Assembly (NCBI RefSeq): GCF_000247695.1
Contig: NW_004624778.1
Location: 14,060,909-14,124,908, forward strand
Length of the DNA stretch: 64,000 nt
Direction: 5' to 3'
DNA from: Heterocephalus glaber
Taxonomy: Eukaryota > Chordata > Mammalia > Rodentia > Bathyergidae
Below are positions 59,088 to 64,000 of this stretch, piece after piece. The notes beneath the pieces were generated by a model, which did no database searches, was not told the DNA's origin, and worked only from the letters and a program-made list of their open reading frames with translations. The position numbers and the translations under genes were made by a program. How positions within the stretch are numbered: the stretch's first letter is position 1; each line of letters opens with the position of its first letter.

Positions 59088-59265
59088 CCAATGGTCTTTG
59101 CCTCAGAATCCCTTGGAAGGCTTGTTAAACTACAGTGCTGGGTACCCCCAGAGTTTCTGATTCAGTAGGTTGTGAGATAGGACCGAAAAATGTGCATCTT
59201 GAATACTTTCCCTGGTGATGCTGATGCTACCAGTCCAGGGACAACCACTACTCCAGGAAGGACAC
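59088..59265. mobile_element. MER5A-like hAT-Charlie fossil
   Basis: CAATGGTCTTTGCCTCAGAATC, GGCTTGTTAAACTACAG, CCCCAGAGTTTCTGATTCAG, TAGGTTGTGAGATAGG, TGATGCTGATGCTACCAGTC, CAGGGACAACCACT. Nearly full length. Confidence 0.82.
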
Positions 59266-59332
59266 AGTGATGGCACTGTGCTGTGATGTGTTGTCTAAGA
59301 AATGGTTAAAAGGTCACACAATTAGCAAATGA

Positions 59333-59538
59333 GAGCTGGGCATGGTGGTGCATGCCTGTAATTCTAGCACCTTGGGAGGCTGAGGCAGAAGGACTGAAAT
59401 TTTGAACCCAGCCTGGGCAACTTAGTGATTTAGTGAGACCCTGTCTCAAAATAAAAAATAAGAAAAGAACTGGGATGTAGCTCAGTGCAAAGGCCCTGGG
59501 TTCAACCCCGCACCGCAAAAAAAAAAAAAAAAAAAAAT
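59333..59538 (+). mobile_element. B1-dID dimeric SINE
   Basis: B1 arm: GAGCTGGGCATGGTGGTGC, GCCTGTAATTCTAGCACC, GGGAGGCTGAGGCAGAAGG, CCAGCCTGGGCAACTTAG, GAGACCCTGTCTC. An A-rich linker leads into the dID arm: GGGATGTAGCTCAGTGC, GGCCCTGGGTTCAACCCCGC and an A-tail of about 20. Confidence 0.93.
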
Positions 59539-60337
59539 GACCAATAAGATCGACAAATTAAATATAAAGATGTATAAAACACCTACTATGCACTAGTTAT
59601 TGTGTAAGCTTTGCTGCTGTAATGAAGAGGAAGATGTGGCTACTACAGGAAGCAGCTAGCCTGGGGTATGTGTGGGGTGAGTGATCGGCCGGGAAAGGGG
59701 CAGCCACAGTGCTCTGTGGAGGGTCTGCCCAGGCTCCATGGGACACATGTGGGCAGAGAGGTGTGGCTCAGAAGACACTTCTAGAATCACGTGATGGCTG
59801 AGTGGAACTTGAAGATGACCAGGAATATCCCAGAAGCAGCACAGGCCAAGGGGAGAGAGAACACAAGCAAGCTTTACAAAGGAACCACACATGGCTTTGG
59901 AAGGAGAAAGGGTTGGGTGTGGAGGGGCCTAGTCTGGGTGGGCCCGGAGAGGCTGGTCCCAGGATTCTGTCCTCATGTTGAGGAGCCTGGGCTAACCTGA
60001 AGACGAGCAAAATCATCAGGGATGTAAGCAGATGAGGAGAAGGATCAGACTTGCCTGCTCACTGACTGCATTTGGAAAATGAACTAGAAGGAACGTGCGC
60101 CAGCAAGAGACACAGGAGACTGTCAAGGAGTCCCTATGGGAAGTGATGAGGCCACAGGGGACATGGCCTTTACATCATCTTGTCCTTACATCACAATCTG
60201 CCTCTGCTCACAGTTTTAAACTTTTCACTGAATGATTGCTGCTGTGCAGTCATTCTCCCCCTGTCCATACGGCGTTTTTAAAGAAAAGTGAATGTCAAGG
60301 GCAACCTTGGAGCAGGTGAGCCACAAAAATGCAACCA

Positions 60338-60503
60338 CAGAGCTGGGCATGGTGGCCCATAATCCCAGCATGGAGACAGGAAGATCACAAATTCAAGTTC
60401 TCCTTGGACAATTTAGTGAGACCTATCTCAAAATAAAAATAGCTGGAGATATAGCTCAGTGGTAGAGCACACATGGGTTTGAGCCCCAGTACCACAGGGG
60501 GAA
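60338..60503 (+). mobile_element. B1-dID dimeric SINE
   Basis: Shortened B1 arm (GAGCTGGGCATGGTGGCCC, ATAATCCCAGC, GGAAGATCACAAATTCAAG) plus a dID arm (GGAGATATAGCTCAGTGG, TAGAGCAC, GAGCCCCAGTACCAC). Confidence 0.9.
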
Positions 60504-60509
60504 AAACAC

Positions 60510-62180
60510 CCACATGAGGAGTGTGTGTGAAAGGTAGTTCTGAGCCTAGGAGAGGTCAGGAGAGACTGTTCATTTTGTATCTGTTGTATCATATACAGCT
60601 CATCTGTACTCAAGTTTTCCTTGTCTAGCACTAGCTAGGAGTCATGCTTCCCTCTTCTGCTCCCACCTGGAGACAGATTGCAGCATTGCAGCTCAGCCAC
60701 CTACTCAGACCCACTTCTCGGCCCCAGTTTTGAGGCCACCCTGAGCAGTCTCCTAGGTCCGCAGTGCCCTCAGGATGGGCCTGGTGCAGGGCCCTATGAA
60801 GGGGGGAAGAGGCTGTCCAGAATGAATAAGGTCCCCTTCATGCCCACCACAGCTGAAAGCCAGCTGTGTATGAAGGCAATAGAGAAGAGGGCTACAGTGG
60901 GCTAACTGTTGGGTAGGCCAAATGCAAAAGGAGCTGGGAGGGGGTGAGTTCTTATCTATCTCTGGACCCTCTTAAAAAAAATCAACAGCGATGCATTTCA
61001 CTTGTGGTGCTTCTCATTTCAGTCTGGTAATGAAAATTTGATTTGTGGTTTCCTCTCACAGGCTCTTCATCACACAGTAATTGATACATCTCCAACAAGT
61101 GGCTCTCCAGGAAATCAATTCTGACAGGTCCGTCAGCACCTGGATTGTCTAACAAGGATCTTTGCAGGCTCCTTCTCCTCCATGTGCCCCTTCCTCCTTC
61201 AGGCTGTGGGGTCATCCCATGGTTGTGTTAGGGGCTCCCTCCTAGCCCCAAGTGGGCTGCTGGGGGAGGAGAAGGCACCAGGGGCCACATGGAATAGATT
61301 GATCAGCGGGCAGAGTCTGCACTCAGAGGTAATGATGTCAAGATTTATAGGTCACCTTTGTGCAGGTGGCTTTGCTGCTTTACACCAATGAAGTAGCTGC
61401 GGTTGAGGTTGCAGGATGGGGAGCTGGCAGCCTGCCTCAGTCTGAAAAGGTGGTAAGTGGAAAGTACCACGCATATCCGCTGTCCCTGTCCGCCCTGCCT
61501 CGGGAGGAGAGATAGGACCTGAATGCCTCTCCCAGGGCAGGCCCGGAGATTTTGCTTATGACTCAGTCACCTGGAGTGCTCTCACTACCAGGTAGCTAAA
61601 AATGTTTGGCCAAATGTCTGAGGCGACTTTTGTCCACCTTTGGGTGAGGCAGAGCTGGTTTTTCCTGATTCCAAGTGGTGTTTGGCTCTGAATGAAGCTC
61701 AGCATACAGTGTGCACCACTGCAGTCTGCTCTTAGGTCATTTGAGGGAGTACCATCTTCTCCTTCTCTCAAGGTGTTTACTGCCAGCCCTGCTCAGTGAA
61801 ACAGCACCAGAATGCCCTCTGCCTTCTTGAATAATGTCAACTGTGTGAATCTTGTCTCCTGCAGACACTCTGTAAACCTCAGGGTAGGAACTCAGACCTA
61901 GTACAGAACTTCCTTTACACCACTCCCTTGCTCCCCACAGTAGCTGTTGTGTAATTGGATGCTTCCTTGAGATGCTGAAATGCTCCTCATCTCACTGTCT
62001 GAATACATCTGCCTCTTCAGTCTCTATTTGGTGCTGCTCATGGCTTTCCCCTTAGACTTGCCCAGAAGGACTGCTTGGTGCACATTTTCATCCTTCACTC
62101 AGTAAGCGATGTGGGAGCCATAGTTTGCACATTCATTCTAGATCCCCTCAGTATCCCCAGATGCACTTAAAATTTTTTTG
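60510..62180. other. Putative intron, no exon recognised
   Basis: No repeat or exon could be supported. Confidence 0.45.
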
Positions 62181-62185
62181 AGGAA

Positions 62186-62300
62186 GCTCGGGGCATGTGG
62201 CACTTAACCTGGAATCCCATCTACTTGTGAGACTGAGGCTGGAGGATTGTAAATTTGAAGCCATCTAGGGCAACATAACAAGTCTCCAAAAAATTGTTTT
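62186..62300 (+). mobile_element. B1-type SINE, degraded
   Basis: TCGGGGCATGTGGCACTTAA, GGAATCCCATCTACTTGTG, GACTGAGGCTGGAGGATTG, GGGCAACATAACAAGTCTCC. Confidence 0.7.
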
Positions 62301-62317
62301 TTAAAGCAAGGAAACAA

Positions 62318-62800
62318 GATATATTAGTTATCTATTGCTGCATAACAGATGACCCCACAATCTAGAAGCTTAAAATAGCAACTAGTTATTATCTTGTAGT
62401 TTCTATGGGTAGGAATTTGGAAGCAGCTTAGCTGAGTGTTTCTTGCCTAGGGTCTCTTATGAGGTTGCAGTCAAGATGTTGGCTGGGCTGCAGACATCTG
62501 AAGACTTGTCTTGGGCTGGGGAATCTGCTTCCAAGGTCACTCAGACTATTGGCTGGGGGCCTCAGTTCCTCTCCGTAGATCTTACCACAGGCAGCTGGCT
62601 TCCTCCAGTGCAGGTGATATAAAAGAGTAAGTGGAAAGTTGTGGTGCCTTTTATGACCTAGACTCTGAACTTGCACACTGTCATTCCCATTTTCTTTCTG
62701 TTCATTACAAGTGAGTCACTAAGTCCAGCCCACACTCAAAAGGAAGGGGAATTATGCCTAACCTTTTGAAGGGTGTGTCAAACTCATTTTAAACCACCAC
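62318..62800 (-). mobile_element. Ancient interspersed repeat, class uncertain (LTR-like)
   Basis: TTAGTTATCTATTGCTGCAT, AACAGATGACCCCACAATCT, GCTTAAAATAGCAACTAGTT match a common ancient mammalian repeat motif often found at the ends of old LTRs or DNA elements. I cannot name the family with confidence. Confidence 0.55.
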
Positions 62801-63224
62801 AAAAAGTGTGGCTCCTGGTTCTGACCAAATGAGTAGGCAGCCAAAGTTTATCACTTCCCATGTGAGTGGCCTGTGGCCTGCTGTGGGAGAACTCTGTGTG
62901 CTTATAGGTTGAGAGTGGAATAGGATTGGAATCCACAGTTACTTAGAGTTAGTCTGACAACAGTTATTGGCTAGGATATATTACATGTTATGAGTTTGAG
63001 TACCTAGGAAAGTTCCACGTGGTCTTTTTTCCTCTTGGAACTCACAGGACTCAATGATACCTTTAACAAGCCCTGTATAATTACCTTCATCCTTTTGAGG
63101 GCCTTATGTATTGACTAGACTTTCAGTTGGTTTAGAAAGATGAAGAATGGGCAGCTTAAAGAACAGTTGGATGATTTGGAGTCTTTTCCATGATTTGGGT
63201 CTCAGGTTTCTCATCTGTACAGTG

Positions 63225-63365
63225 AAGGGGCTGGAGGTGGCCAGTGGGTCTCTACCCTGGGTGCTTGTTAGAGTCACCTGGGAACTTCCAAAGAAAATGC
63301 TTCCCAAAATTCTGATTCATTCAGTCTAGGAGGGAGTCTGGGCATAGGAGCTTTTTAGATGAGAC
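63225..63365. mobile_element. Possible MER5-like fossil
   Basis: GGGTCTCTACCCTGGGTGCT, TGTTAGAGTCACCTGGGAAC, AAATTCTGATTCATTCAGTC resemble MER5A. Confidence 0.55.
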
Positions 63366-63624
63366 TCACTAGGCTATTAGATTATGAAAATGCTATAGGT
63401 TATGATATTCGGTGACTTTAAGTGGTAAGCTCTCTGGTCATATGGCATAGAGAGGATGCCCAGGTACCCTTGTTGGGAAGCCACCAATTCCCAACTGTGG
63501 TCACCCACAGTGGTCTAAGAAAGTTCTGGGCTGCCTTGTGTGTTAATGAACTTTCTGCTGCCAGAATAGCTCACCCTGTAACCATAGGAGGAATTACTGC
63601 ATTGAGCAGGTGGATAAACCAGGC

Positions 63625-63800
63625 CAATGGTTCTCCAAGTATGGTCTGCAGTTCAGCAACAACAGCTGGGAATGTTTTTAGCAAAGCTCATTCTTTCTGC
63701 TCCTTACTCTTAATCAGAATTTCTGGATCTCTGGGTGGAGACTTTGCAGGTGATCCTGATACATATAAAGCTAGGGAAGCTCTGGACCAGAGGACTGACC
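63625..63800. mobile_element. MER5-like fossil
   Basis: CCAATGGTTCTCCAAGTATG, CTTAATCAGAATTTCTGGAT, CTCTGGGTGG, GGTGATCCTGATACATATAA follow MER5-type order; 106 codons of an ORF (63422-63820) cross it by chance. Confidence 0.6.
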
Positions 63801-64000
63801 TCCAGCTTTTCTCTCAGTAGCAGTGAATTAGGAGAAGGTTGTAAATGTCTTTTTTGGAAACATCTGTCTGTCAGAAGGTGTACTGGTCATGGAGTGACTT
63901 CATGCTCATCACATGGCTGTAACTTCTGCTAAAGAGTACCCAAAGTTCTCTTGCTTTTTGGGGACTGATGCTGGGAGTTCAGCTGGGAGAGATTCCTTGA

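Overview
This is a window of mammalian nuclear DNA, almost certainly from a rodent. There are no operons, no long protein-coding ORFs and no tRNA or rRNA genes. Most of the recognisable sequence is retrotransposon debris. B1 elements (7SL-derived, several with the rodent-type internal duplication of about 29 bp) sit beside dimeric B1-dID elements and a young tRNA-derived ID-like SINE. The ID-like SINE carries box A- and box B-like blocks, ends in a GGTACC-like motif plus poly(A), and is flanked by target-site duplications (TSDs). This SINE mixture suggests a castorimorph rodent such as a beaver. That is inference from recalled family consensus and was not checked by a search.

Layout. From 1 to about 45.7 kb the DNA looks intergenic. 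It holds an L1 ORF2 remnant entering at the left edge, scattered SINEs, ancient MIR and MER5-like fossils, and a near-complete MaLR element with two LTRs at 17653-19971. An MLT2-like LTR lies at about 21.35-21.9 kb. A dense nest of antisense L1 3' ends and MaLR LTRs fills 27.1-31.9 kb, and another MaLR LTR swollen by a long pyrimidine tract lies at 34054-34659. A processed HMGB3 pseudogene occupies about 35.39-36.87 kb on the minus strand, and a short hAT-like DNA transposon lies at 41717-41871.

At about 45.8-47.55 kb there is a strong CpG island, the only one in the window. It contains a good splice donor at 46580/46581. About 2.2 kb downstream is a candidate exon (48820-48883) with a polypyrimidine tract and AG acceptor, an ATG in acceptable context, 18 codons that read like a signal peptide, and a GTAAGA donor in phase 1. 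I read this as the 5' end of a plus-strand gene for a secreted or membrane protein whose remaining exons lie beyond 64 kb. I cannot name the gene. The sequence from 48.9 to 64 kb would then be its first coding intron and is filled with SINEs, MIR, MER5-like and L1 fragments.

The most interesting items are a SINE insertion that carried 3' flanking sequence with it (15910-16087), a 47-bp almost tail-less half-SINE with a perfect 15-bp TSD (6904-6950), the hAT-like element, the frameshifted HMGB3 retrocopy, and the unidentified CpG-island gene start. I found no evidence of a new multi-gene system.
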